Assembly (NCBI GenBank): GCA_033977485.1
Contig: CM066985.1
Location: 77,009,045 to 77,073,044, forward strand
Source: Hydrangea macrophylla
Lineage: Eukaryota > Streptophyta > Magnoliopsida > Cornales > Hydrangeaceae
DNA length: 64,000 nucleotides
Direction of reading: 5' to 3'
Positions 46,800 through 57,743 of the stretch are shown here, in pieces. The stretch's first letter is position 1. Each line of letters opens with the position of its first letter. The position numbers and the translations under genes were made by a program. The notes under the pieces were generated by a model, which worked only from the letters and a program-made list of their open reading frames with translations, ran no database searches and was not told where the DNA came from.

Positions 46800-49700
46800 C
46801 TTTTTTTTTCCTGGAAAACTGGTTAATCAATCCAAAAAAAGGTGTACAAAAAGTATAAGGGGCATGCCCCAGGATATACATTAAGAGCAAAAACAGGCAC
46901 ATCATGTGCAACAAGGGATGAAAACTTTCCTTGATGATTTGTGCAACGAGAGTCAATATGATATTATGTGAAACAGTTCATAAAACTTTCCTTGATGATT
47001 TGTGCCAACATCACACCAACTATTTATCATTGAGCTTGGCATGATTATAGGGATACAGGTAAGAAGTCACAATCAAATATATTTAATTACAAAAGAAATC
47101 TTATCCTATATTGAATGAGAATAGCACTGCATTAACCTGAGTAAGAAGAAAGGGACAAAGATGGCAATGACTGAAAGGTGACGGTAAGCCTTACCATGAA
47201 TGTTGTTGTAAATTCTAATTTAACTAGAATTGGGCCTTATGCCTAGCAATTTAGACTAACCTAATTGTGTATTGTTTGAATCCCAAATTAATCACAAGCC
47301 ACTTTAGAAGTTGTTCCATGCTATTTTCTATTACATTTTTATATTGTTATGCCTGAGTGTCGATTCATTATGGAGATGAAGAACAATTCAAATCTTCAAC
47401 TGTTGCTTTATGGTAGAACATCATTTCTGCAAAGGGTGATTGGGGTGGTGACAACTTTCTGGGTTGCTTCATCGTTGTGACAGACGAAAAAATCCAATTC
47501 AACCATATTCATCAGTTTTATCACCTTTTACTATTGGAGTAAGTACTATACAATTGTTTGCTGCCCATGGAAGGAAGTAAATAATTCAATGTCTCATACT
47601 TGGCTATGGGATATAGTGATTATGTTCTTTTCTATGAATTGTGCTTCTTGGTAGAACTTGACAACAAATTGGCACTTTATATTTCTAATCGTCGGTAAGT
47701 TAAAACAAAAATTAGAACAAAGTAAGGCATGGAATACTTAGAGTATGTGTTGCATGTCAATTTTTTTGGTAGGTATTGCTTGATTACCGAAGTTTAGAAG
47801 GCAATTTTAGATGATTATTTTGCTAATCTAATTAGTGAGCATGTTCTAACCAATTGCTTTTTGGTCTTAGGTATTGTTCATATCAACTCACTGCTAATGC
47901 CATTGGTGATTTAAATTCTCTGGAGCATGCATATATTATGAATACAATAACACTTCAGGTATGACTGAAAAGATCTTCTCTAGCAGCACATTATATGGAA
48001 ATAGAAAGTGAAAATGATGATACTAATGAGCTCATACTTGCTATCTTATATAGGTATAGTTTCATGATATATACGATCTTTTTATTTCGTCTCCCAATGA
48101 CGTCCTTGTCTTGACTGAGTTGTAAGTTATAAACTATTCGATTTTAGAGTGAGAAAATTACTATTGTTATGTAGTCATTTCTGCACTTGCAGATAAAAAA
48201 ACTTCATTAGGTTCTATAAATCTTGATGTCTTCCTAGGTCTCAATTTCTCACCCACTTGAGTTGGTGTTTACTTTGGACTACACCACTGCTGGAACTAAG
48301 GTTTTGTTGGGATGTCAAAGAACCAATTTTGTGATTCATAAGTGACCAATTCACTTTATTTGGACAATGTTTGATTAATTGATTTAGCAAGGAAAATGTG
48401 AGGAAAACACTTTTCTTTGTTTGGTTGGTAAGGATAACAGTGAGGAGAATAGTAATAAAAAGTAAATATGATTAAAAAAATAATAATAATAATAATTTTT
48501 TCCTTTTTGCAAGTCACTTCCTTTCCTCTTGCTTGAATCTATCTATTGTATTTAGAAAGAAATTAACTTCTAATATTATTTAAGCATGGAGGTTTTGTAT
48601 TTGTAGTATTTTGAAAGAATTTAATTTTCTAATATTATTTAAGCATGGAAGTTATCCCTTTTTCTTTTCCTTCTCTAAATCTACATACCAAACAGAGCGT
48701 TAAGTTCTTGGATATGTCTTTCTCTCGCAAAGGTTCTAAAATCATGCTTGAGACATTTTCTTTATCAAACCAACACAATCAAGCCAACACAATATTGTTT
48801 TTTATATAGAAAATGAGTTTTGGATTGAACTATTGGGTTTCTCTTCCAAAATCTACACTTCTTTTCTGAAGACGTGGGATGTGTGTCTCATTTATCCATG
48901 ACAAGTTTCTTTGAAAATACTATCTATCTTTCATTTAAAAGAGGAACATTGAGAGTGGAGGAGAAAGACAACACTACCTAGAGATGAACATCCAGTAGAA
49001 AAGAGAGAATGAGAGGCAGAGAGAGCTAGAGAGAGAGGTTGGGCTCATGTTCTATGCATTGATAAACATGTCCCTTATAAAACTGTGGATTGTGTTGATA
49101 CGACTAAGTGCTGTTCAATTTGACTATTAGGGCATGGAATATTAAGCCATGAGATTTGATCTCTTTTGTCATCACAAAAAATTGCCAAGCTTCTAACAGA
49201 AAAGGTAGTGACTTTGTAGAGTGGGTCTACTGAATAGCCTCGTGTTAGGGGTTCATATACTTTAAGTTTCGGAACTTGGTCAGGAAGAGTGAGTCGACCC
49301 TCACTATATTAACGCTACATTCAATTTAGTTGTGGTATTACTGGATTTATTTATATTTCTAAATCTTGGAGGCAAATATTTGAATTGTCACAGTTTAACT
49401 GGAAAAATGCCGAGAAAGAGAATGAAACTGATGCTTGCGTGCTTTATATATTGTATGTGTATTAATTTGTTATAATTTGTGCAGGATATACAACTTCAAT
49501 CGTGGATTTTGATATCACATTGTCCACCATAGCCAACCATAGAAAAAGCAAATGAACTCATCTGGTCAATGAAATTCTATTCGAGGACAAGGATGCTAAG
49601 AAAACTACAAGTGACAAATGTTAACTTTGGTACCTCCATTTTTTTCTTATCAAGTAATGATGTATCTCAAAAAAAAATTAGGGTATTTCATAGCATTTTT

Positions 49701-49980
49701 TCCATGATTATTGCTTCCTTCTCTCCCATGGAAATTTCTTCTTTATGTTTATTATTTGATTTAATTTTTCCGTTAAACTCCATATTCTGTAAGCACTCTT
49801 AATAGTACATTTGGAATCCTTGAGCATCGCTGAAAGTCCTTACACTGAAAGAAATCGTGAATTGACCTGAACCTTTCTGTACAATGTAAATTATTTGATA
49901 TACCTTCTTCCATGTTTTTCGTTATCATGTTTGTTGTCATTATGTACTTATTATACATAGCTGTCATTTGTTTACTGTAT
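46800..49980. other. CACTA interior with no identified gene
   Basis: AT-rich with scattered short open frames. One 88-bp segment (47871-47958) has an acceptor AG before it, a GTATG donor after it and 29 open codons on the plus strand (YCSYQLTANAIGDLNS..). It could be an exon of a captured gene or of a decayed transposase. Nothing else could be supported apart from the repeat at 48363-48700. Confidence 0.35.
48363..48700. repeat. Dispersed repeat, copy 1
   Basis: Shares several blocks with 61641-61938: CTTTGTTTGGTT-RTAAGGATAACARTGAGGA, GTCACTTCC-TTCC and TATTTAAGCAT. Its right end is ACCAAACAGAGC. It is MITE-like, of unknown superfamily. Confidence 0.6.
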
Positions 49981-50008
49981 AAAAAAGGGCCAGAACACAA
50001 ACAACGTA

Positions 50009-50036
50009 CCCGCGCATTGCGCGGGTATTATCCTAG
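50009..50036 (+). mobile_element. Helitron 3' terminus
   Basis: Hairpin CCCGCGC-ATT-GCGCGGG (50009-50025), then TATTATC and the terminal CTAG (50033-50036), with a T next to it. A GC-rich hairpin 7-12 bp before CTRR and insertion against T are the Helitron 3' signature. The 5' end (a TC start) could not be found in the CACTA interior. Confidence 0.75.
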
Positions 50037-50789
50037 TACATTTTAAAGTCACAGAGAAGAGTGATTGTAAGTGCTCTTTTGGGTTTTGGGTGAGGAGCAT
50101 GTTCGTGGCTGAAATAGCTCGAAATGCTTCTTGTATATAATGGGTAAGACCGTAAGCATATGAACTTATTATTAGCGTCTTGAAATAGTAAGTGACAAAT
50201 TACTAGTTTTAGGAAAGAGTATGGGAACTTATTTTTTTCTTTATTGTATCCATATCGTATATTCTAGCTATAAGAGAAAATACAAGGTGATATGAATTTG
50301 AATTATGACCATGTGCAACTATTCATTTTTTTAAATCGTGATTTGTGTTTCTATATTGCAGAGTGATGCGATTTAACAAAGGAAGAGTATCAATGCTTAG
50401 AGAGCCTGTGGAAGTTGAGAAGCGGAAGCATAGTTTGATATGAGATTTGGGTAAAAAGAAAATCAAAGAATTATAAGTTTTTTTTTTTGCACGATTGTTT
50501 TTCCTTGCACCATGCCCAGAAGCATGAGTAATTCGTGATTTTGTGTTGGTTTAGTTTATGTTGGGAGACCGAACTATGTAAAAAAATATTGTTTATGTTT
50601 AATTTAGGTTTGGATGGATTAAACATTTTGGAATTGACTTATGATTATTATTGATAATATTTGTTGTTGATTGGGCTTATGTGTTTTTTTCGATGTGATT
50701 GTGATGTTATTGGAGATCATTTGATGTGGTTGTGTTTATTAGGTGCAAATAAAAACTGGGGAGAGATGTGACTGTGTTTAGATTACTAA

Positions 50790-51245
50790 CAGATTTTTTT
50801 CGTTAGAAATGATATTTCTAACGGATTATAACCGTTAGTATTATTTGTTTCTAATTAATATTTACCGTTAAAAATGATATTCCTAACGGTAATTTACCGT
50901 TAGTGATTCTTTGTTGCTAACGACTATTTTCCGTTAGTATTTGTACGAAAGTGTTACAAAATTGCTAGATGGCTAACATATTTTAATCCGTTAGAAATGT
51001 TATTCCTAACGGCAATTTACCGTTAGTAAATTTAGCGAAAGTGTTACAAAATTGTCGGAATACTAACCACATTTTACCGTTAGCCAGAATATTCCTAACG
51101 GTAATTTACCGTTAGTAAATATATTTTTCTAACGGTAATTTACCGTTAGAAAATGCGTTAGAAATATTCCCCACACTGTATTTCTAACGGTAAATTACCG
51201 TTAAAAATAATTTACCTAACGGTAAATTACCGTTAGGAAAATGGA
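50790..51245. repeat. CACTA right subterminal palindrome array
   Basis: More than ten copies of TAACGG-x-CCGTTA type units such as CTAACGGTAATTTACCGTTAG in both orientations. A shorter array lies at 44855-44945. In characterised En/Spm elements such repeats bind TNPA; that role is inferred here. Confidence 0.85.
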
Positions 51246-51747
51246 CTTTTGGTGTAGTGATCAAGGCAGCTTTCGTCACATATAATCGTAACTAGACCTT
51301 CAATGGTCACCATACCAACACATTCAATGACATAGATCAAGTATGGATGAGTAGCATGGAAATTACATGCAATGTGATCTCAAACATGCCTATTTTCAAC
51401 TGGTCCTACTTCAGTCTTTATTGAGATCAATCCGAAATAATGCAAAACCGCATAATTAGATTCAGAGATAAATCATAAACCATCAACTTTATTCTGCAGA
51501 AAATAAAACCTCATAAATGTCAAAACTAGAACATCCAAAGTTAACTCCCACTAAACCAAAGTATCGTTAGACAGCCTAACACCCACATGAGCAGTGTGCT
51601 CGTGAAAGACCTCAGGAGGTAATACTTTGGTCAACGGATCCGCAATCATGGAGTTTGTCCATATATGATCTATCAAAATTTGACCACTCTGAATTCTTTC
51701 CTTAACAACCAGAAACTTTTATTGTCACAGTATATCTTTAATGGCCT

Positions 51748-54667
51748 TTAAATGCCATCTACCACACGCAGTCCAGTGACAAAGTTTCGCAACCATATCC
51801 CATTATTGGATGCCTCATAACAGGCTATGAACTCCGCAGCCATGGTTGAAGAAGCTATATGTGTCTGCTTAGCACTCTTCCAAGATATAGCTCCTCCATC
51901 CAGCATATAAACATAGCCTGACGTGGATCGCTTACTGTCTTGGCATCCAACAAAATCGGAATCAGAATACCCGACGATCTCCAAAAGATCTGATCTCCGA
52001 TACGTGAGCATGTAGTCCTTTGTTCTCTGTAAATACCGCATAACCCGTTTGACTGCTTTCCAATGATCCATTTATGGGTTACCTAAATATCTGCCCAATA
52101 CTCCCATTGAACTTGTGATATACACATTCATCAACCATATTCGCCTCAAAACCATACGAGGTGATTACTTGATGGAACTTGTGATACCATTGATGGGAAG
52201 CCTGCTTGAGACCACTGATGGAACTTTATTTGACTTGGTGAAAGTTGATTGGATCATCTTCCACTATCCCTATGTCAAACTCATGTTCTTGGAAGAATAC
52301 AATATAATCATCCGAAATTTCATTTCTCCTTTCCCTAGTGGATCTTCTTAATGGCATCTCCTCTTGAGGTTGTTGAGTTTGCACTTCAGGTATAATTTCT
52401 TCATTTTGTACGGGGAGCTCTTGTACATTGTCTTGAATATCTGGATTTGCATCTTGAACAATTTTAGGAATAGGAACCTGAACATTGTCAATAGCAACAT
52501 GACGAGGAATAAATTCCTCTTCAAAGTCAATGTCTCTAACCTTATCTCCCCCCACAAACTCAACTTCCTCAAGAAATCTTGCATTTCCCATTTCAAAAAA
52601 AAATGTCCTAGCAGTGGGATCATAAAACTTAAAGGCCCGAGAGCGTTCCGCGTATCCAACAAAGTAGCAACTGACTGTTCTAGAGTCCAATTTCTTTTCA
52701 TGTGGCCTATAAGGTCGTGCCTCAGCTGGACAACCCCAAATGTGTAAATGCCTAATGCTAGGCTTCTTTCCAGTCCATAATTCATAAGGGGTTTTGGTTA
52801 CTACTTTACTTGGAACCCTGTTAAGGATATATGCTGCAGTCTTTAGTGCTTCTCCCCAGAGTGATTCTAGTAAAGAAGAATGACTAATTATACTTCTTAC
52901 CATGTCCTTAAGCGTTCTGTTTCATCTCTCAGCTACACCATTCATGCTAGGTTTGCCTGGCATTGTGTATTGAGGGACGATATCGCATTCCTCTAGGAAC
53001 TTAGCAAAGGGTCCTGGACGTTGTTCACCTGATCCGTCATATCTACCGTAGTATTCACCACCACGGTCAGATTTGACAGCCTTAATTTTCTTACCAAGTT
53101 GAAGTTCAACTCCGGCTTTAAATGACTTGAAAACATCCAGGGACTGTGACTTCTCATGTATCAAATATAGGTACCCATATCTTTAGTAGTCGTCTATGAA
53201 CGTAATGAAATATTGTTGTCCATTCCAAGAGGCTGTAGGGAATGAACCACATATATCAGTGTGAATGAGTTCTAAGACGTCTGTACACCTGTTGGCACCT
53301 AATTTCCTTATGTTTGTCTGTTTCCCCTTAATGCACTTAATGCAGACTTGAAAGTCTACCAAATCTAAGGGGCCAAGAATTCCTTCATGTACAAGTTTCT
53401 CAATTCTCTGTTTAGAGATATGGCCTAATCGCTTGTTCCATACGGTGTCGGAATTCTTACTTAATTTTCGCTTTGTACCTCGTGAATAAGTATGCAGAAT
53501 TTCATTATAGGAAGTAACAGTGTTTAGCATACAAAGATTATCAATCAAAGAACCGGTACCAATAAGTTTTGAATCTTGAAATAGACTAACTTTATTATTT
53601 CTAAAAGAACAAGCATAACCAGATTTGTCCAAATTAGAAATATAAACTAAATTCCTTCTAAAAGACTGTGCAACAAAAGTCTTAATCAAATCCAAATAAA
53701 CACCAGTCTTTAATAATAATCTAAAATTTCCTAAAGCTTCCACTGGAACTTTCTTGCCATCGCCCACAAAGATGAATCTTTCAGCATCAGTTGGCGGCCG
53801 GCTCCACAGGTAACCCTGCATAGACATACTTATGTGAGTAGTAGCACCAGAATCTACCCACCAAGTATCTTTAGGTACAGAAGCTAAATTAACTTCAGAA
53901 CAAACCAAAACGAGAAGCTTACCCTTCTTTGCACGCCAAGCGGCATATTTGGGACAGTCTCTCTTCATGTGGCCTCTCTTCTTGCAGAAATAGCAAAGGA
54001 ATTCCTCATTTTGCTTCTTTAGTTCCTTCTGCTGAGGTGTCACATTTGCAGCATCCTTAGCTCTCTTCCTTTTATTATTCTGAGAGGTTGATACTAAGTG
54101 AGCACTTTCAGTCTTGTCTCGCTGAATTCTTTCCTCTTCTTGCACACAGTGAGATATGAGCTCATTAAGAGTCCATTTGTCCTTTTGGGTATTGTAACTC
54201 ACTTTAAATTGACTGAATTGTGCAGGAAGAGATATGAGAACCAAGTGCACGAGCATGTCCTCAGACAGCTCTAACTTTAGTGCCTTGAGTTTCCCACTGA
54301 GATGAGACATTTCCATAATGTGCTCCCTTATGTTCCCCTTTCCTTTATACCTCATGGAAATCAGAGTAGCCAAAACGGTACTCGTTTCCGACTTTTCATT
54401 TTTAGCAAAATATAGTTGTAATTCAAAGAGGAACTTCTTAGCATTTGTGCTCTCAGTAATCGAGCCCCGAAACGCTTCCGGAATGGAACGTTTCATAATC
54501 ATCAAACTCATGCGATTCGAGCGATCCCACTTCTCAATTTTAACCTCATTCGGGTTTTCCATAGTCGAAGTGGGTCGTTCGGTCCTTAGCGCAAGGTCCA
54601 AATCCATACATCCGAGAACGATTTTCACGTTCTCTTTCCAGACCTTAAAGTTTCCCCCATTCAGCAT
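51748..54667 (-). pseudogene. Copia gag-pol, broken and lacking the reverse-transcriptase core
   Basis: Minus strand, in order. Gag from about 54667 (MLNGGNFKVWKENVKIVLG); CCHC knuckle CYFCKKRGHMKRDC (about 54000-53945); protease WVDSGATTHIS (about 53850); pre-integrase WNKRLGH..C-x2-C (about 53430-53330); integrase start to about 53183. A nonsense codon at about 53183-53185 and a second at about 52920 each replace one codon in an otherwise continuous frame. The integrase then runs on to the connection region ending about 52226. Only a fragment of reverse transcriptase remains (about 52080-52225): the catalytic YVDD region is deleted. RNase H follows (52071-51748; SDSDFVGC, SSTMAAEF). It cannot be autonomous. 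The part 51263-51747 is copia 3' sequence with no domain seen. Confidence 0.9.
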
Positions 54668-55827
54668 TAGGATAGCACTAATTTGAGCAGAAACATTTGT
54701 AGCTGTAGCAGAAACTGTATCGAGAACAAAATAAAATAAAATAATATGCTCATAATTAATAACATGTCATGACATAAATATATTATGAATACTTTATATA
54801 TGCATGCATGACACATTAAATAATTTACTTAATGGTGGGCCCATTACAGGATACCTAGAACAACATTGACATTTAGTCTTTGGACAAAATATCAACTGTA
54901 AGTGGTAGTCCCAGTGTAGTGATCAAATACTGACAATAAGTTCTGTCAGACAGTAGCCTTCCTTTGGGCCGACTTACTGCCCACTTGGATTAGTAACTTG
55001 ATAATTGTCACATATTTACCACCACATGTACACCTATCATTCGGCCAATCAAGAATCTTCCTTTGGGCCGATTGTTAATCGAATAAATAACAGATGTACA
55101 ATCTTATTTTTTCAAAATAAATAAATTTACACAATAGAGGTTACTTTGGTAACATATTATTTTAATTTATTTATTTGAAATATTAGACTTATTGTATTGG
55201 GGCCTAAAATAGACCCCAAAATCTTAAGCTACCATAGAACATAATTCATGTGATGAATTACCTAATATTCTTTGTCCAATAAAAATACCTCAATTTATAT
55301 TATAAACAACATGAATTAAAGTGTTGTATCCATGGTAGCAAAAAAAAAAACAACTTAATTAAATTAACATATATTATTATAATTTAAACATACAAAATCC
55401 ACACATATGGGCGGTTTTGTCCCGTGAATCATATAGTTTAATTATGTGTAATAATATTTAATAGGAACAAGTGTCAATATGAGTGGCTTGTTTAATTTCT
55501 ACACTGTTCCGTCTTATATGTAGACCATATGAATCACAAGCTTACAATATATATATATATATATATATGATCCTTTCTGTAATCCATGGGATGGATTATG
55601 ACGACTGTAGGAGTAATTCTATCATAAATTACATGTGAGAGCAACTTACTGGCGCAAGAGAAATATATATATATATATATTTAATATCAAGTACCATCAT
55701 AATTATACTATGAATTAGTCAAATCAACTTGGGCCTAATATACGATGGTCACGAATTCAATTCGGTTGAAACTATATGCAGTCAACATGAACATTATATC
55801 AGTAATCCTAATAATCAATATGGTAAC

Positions 55828-55842
55828 ATGCTCTGATACCAC
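55828..55842 (-). other. Primer-binding site of the minus-strand copia element
   Basis: The minus strand reads TGGTATCAGAGCATG, complementary to the initiator tRNA-Met 3' end, one base from the LTR at 55844. Confidence 0.88.
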
Positions 55843-55843
55843 T

Positions 55844-56319
55844 TGTTAGAAACTTTAATCTATAAAACTGTAGAACCCTAGAGTAGTAAAATCACAGCCC
55901 TAGGATCATATCATATTAGATTATTAAGGGTACAATATATTAGAATACATACCTGTATCCATGGAAGCAATTAGTAAACCTTACAAGAACGATGATGATC
56001 AGTTATGTCTTCCTCAGTCAAATCTCCTTAGATCTGTAATGGGTTCTTTCTCTTGATGGGATGGAGGAGGAAGTAGTATATTGATTTGACATATTGGGGA
56101 CCATAACCTATATGTCTTTATATACTGATATGTTAGGGTTCCCATTATTCCTAACAGGGTCAGTATTTGGCATCCACTCATTAAATCCATACCCAGTAGA
56201 AGTCCATTGGCTTCCTACAATTAGACCACATAATATAAGCCCTTTTAATTAATAGCCCTTGTAATATAATTGATATTAATATGTTGCCCACTCTTATTAG
56301 GAAATATAATTTCCTAACA
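55844..56319 (-). repeat. 5' LTR of the minus-strand copia element
   Basis: 476 bp, starting TGTTAGAAAC and ending CCTAACA in plus view, followed by TGAAC. Confidence 0.93.
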
Positions 56320-57040
56320 TGAACCTGATTGATGATTACATCTTCCAGACCTTGATTCTCATTCACCTCTCATGATTAGCAAACAGGTTGATAACTACTT
56401 ATCAACAAGACTGCAGTTCTCAGTAATCAACTTGGTGACATTCTCAAGGGAATGCTTTCTCTTTATCAGAGGGTAGATTATATCTTGACAATATATGTTC
56501 ACAATCCTATGAATATGACACACCTAAGATACTCAGGTGTTGATATTGCAAGACCTCACTGATTGGTAAGTCAAAGCGGTCACATCCATAGTCTGTGTCC
56601 ATAATCGTCTCAAGATTGAGAACACGTACGTACCTTATACAAGTTATGAGTTCTTGTCAATTGTTGACAGTTCAAATGTCAATAGAAATCTCATGATCCG
56701 TCAATGCACTATAAGCACTAGCATATTAACTAAGAGTCATACTCTAGTGATTGAGTTTCATCACTTCATCCGATGGTAGTTAATAATGTTATAGTGTATA
56801 CCTGATAAGATATCCAGTCTTATCATCCACTGTGACAAGTTCTAAGTATCAAAGAATAGTAATTTGTATCTCACTTATATGTATCTCATACACTCATTAA
56901 TTACCTACTATGATATTTATGGATTACATCAATCATCTCATGACACATACATAAAGAAATATAAATATGATATCCATATAAAAAACGCCAAATGTCAAAT
57001 ACATAAAGACTGGATTTGAGGGCATAATCCCAACAAGTCA

Positions 57041-57606
57041 CTCCAGGTATTAGTTCTTGGTTCTTTGATTCTGCTTGTTGTAATCATATAACCTCTAATT
57101 TTACTCTGTTTGAGTCTTAATCTCCTGCCTGCACCATACCTATTATCCATGTTGTTGATGGTTCCCACATGTCTGTTAGTCATATAGGAACTATATCTAC
57201 ATCATCCACTTCACTTTTTGATACTTATCTAATTCCAAAACTCACTCTAAATCATATTTCGATTGATCAATTATGTAAATTTAGTCTCACTGTCATTTTT
57301 TTCTACTTTTGATTGCTCTGTGTAAAATCCAAAGACGAGACAGACTCTTGGGATAGGCCGTAAGATTGAATGACTCTATAAGCTTATCAAACTTCACATA
57401 ACATATCTTCTCTAGCTTAGACAGCACTTGCTACTTTAGCCTCCACCACCCCATCCCTTAGTCTCTGGCACACGCGTTTGGGTCATGCTTCCATTGGTTG
57501 CCTCAAGTCTTTAATCTCTAGTGGTGTTTCAGGGAATGCCAATGACCAAAATTTTGATTGTCTTTCTTGTCAACTTTCCAATCAAACGGCATTGCCATTT
57601 AATAAA
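57041..57606 (+). pseudogene. Continuation of the base copia relic: protease and pre-integrase
   Basis: Starts exactly after the AGTCA duplication with TPGISSWFFDSACCNH (protease, active-site DSA) and runs through a degenerate stretch with stops. It then becomes a clean pre-integrase segment at about 57470-57605 (WHTRLGHASIGCLKSL .. CLSCQLS .. LPFNK). Similarity stops near 57606. No integrase core, reverse transcriptase or 3' LTR follows, so the relic is truncated on the right. Confidence 0.85.
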
Positions 57607-57678
57607 GTGAAATATAATATTTCTTTGCAGTTTTGCTTACCCCGAAATTGTTCACCATTTATTCACCATCCTCTCACG

Positions 57679-57743
57679 TTGGCTAATGCAGTAGGGAATA
57701 ATAATTAATGGTATGAAATACTAGACCGCACTGCATTAGCCAA
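57679..57743. repeat. Hairpin: 14-bp perfect inverted repeat
   Basis: TTGGCTAATGCAGT (57679-57692) is repeated in reverse complement at 57730-57743, with a 37-bp loop. It lies just past the truncation of the copia relic. It is either a small fold-back or a remnant pair of element ends. Confidence 0.7.

Larger units (their letters stand above)
44833..51259. mobile_element. CACTA (En/Spm) transposon, non-autonomous, TSD ATC
   Basis: 6,427 bp. Terminal inverted repeats are CACTACACCAAAAG on the left and CTTTTGGTGTAGTG on the right, flanked by the 3-bp duplication ATC (44830-44832 and 51260-51262). Subterminal arrays of the palindromic unit TAACGGTAATTTACCGTTA fill the first 100 and last 450 bp. 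No TNP2 or TNPA domain was recognised; the interior has only short open frames. It also holds a Tourist-like MITE, another repeat copy and a Helitron terminus. Confidence 0.93.
44226..56319 (-). mobile_element. Ty1/copia element on the minus strand, defective, TSD TGAAC
   Basis: Short LTRs at 44226-44700 and 55844-56319 start TGTTAGAA and end TTTCCTAACA, with TGAAC on both sides (44221-44225 and 56320-56324). The minus-strand primer site TGGTATCAGAGC (plus-strand 55828-55842) and polypurine tract CCAAGTGGGAGAT (44701-44715) set the orientation. A 6.4-kb CACTA element splits it downstream of pol. Between the gag start and the right LTR (54668-55843) is a non-coding leader with TA runs. The LTRs look nearly identical by eye. 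Confidence 0.93.
22453..57035 (-). mobile_element. Solo LTR split by two large insertions, TSD AGTCA
   Basis: The outer ends are TGATAGATTTAGG (22453) and GCATAATCCCAACA (57035), with AGTCA on both sides (22448-22452 and 57036-57040). Removing the LARD-like element and the minus-strand copia element, with one copy of each target duplication, leaves about 1.53 kb (22453-23042, 43999-44225, 56325-57035). On the minus strand it begins TGTTGGGATTATGCC. Excising it rejoins the copia reading frame exactly. The family is not certain; a copia LTR is my guess. The part 22839-22984 holds eight GATC-type palindromes. Confidence 0.85.
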
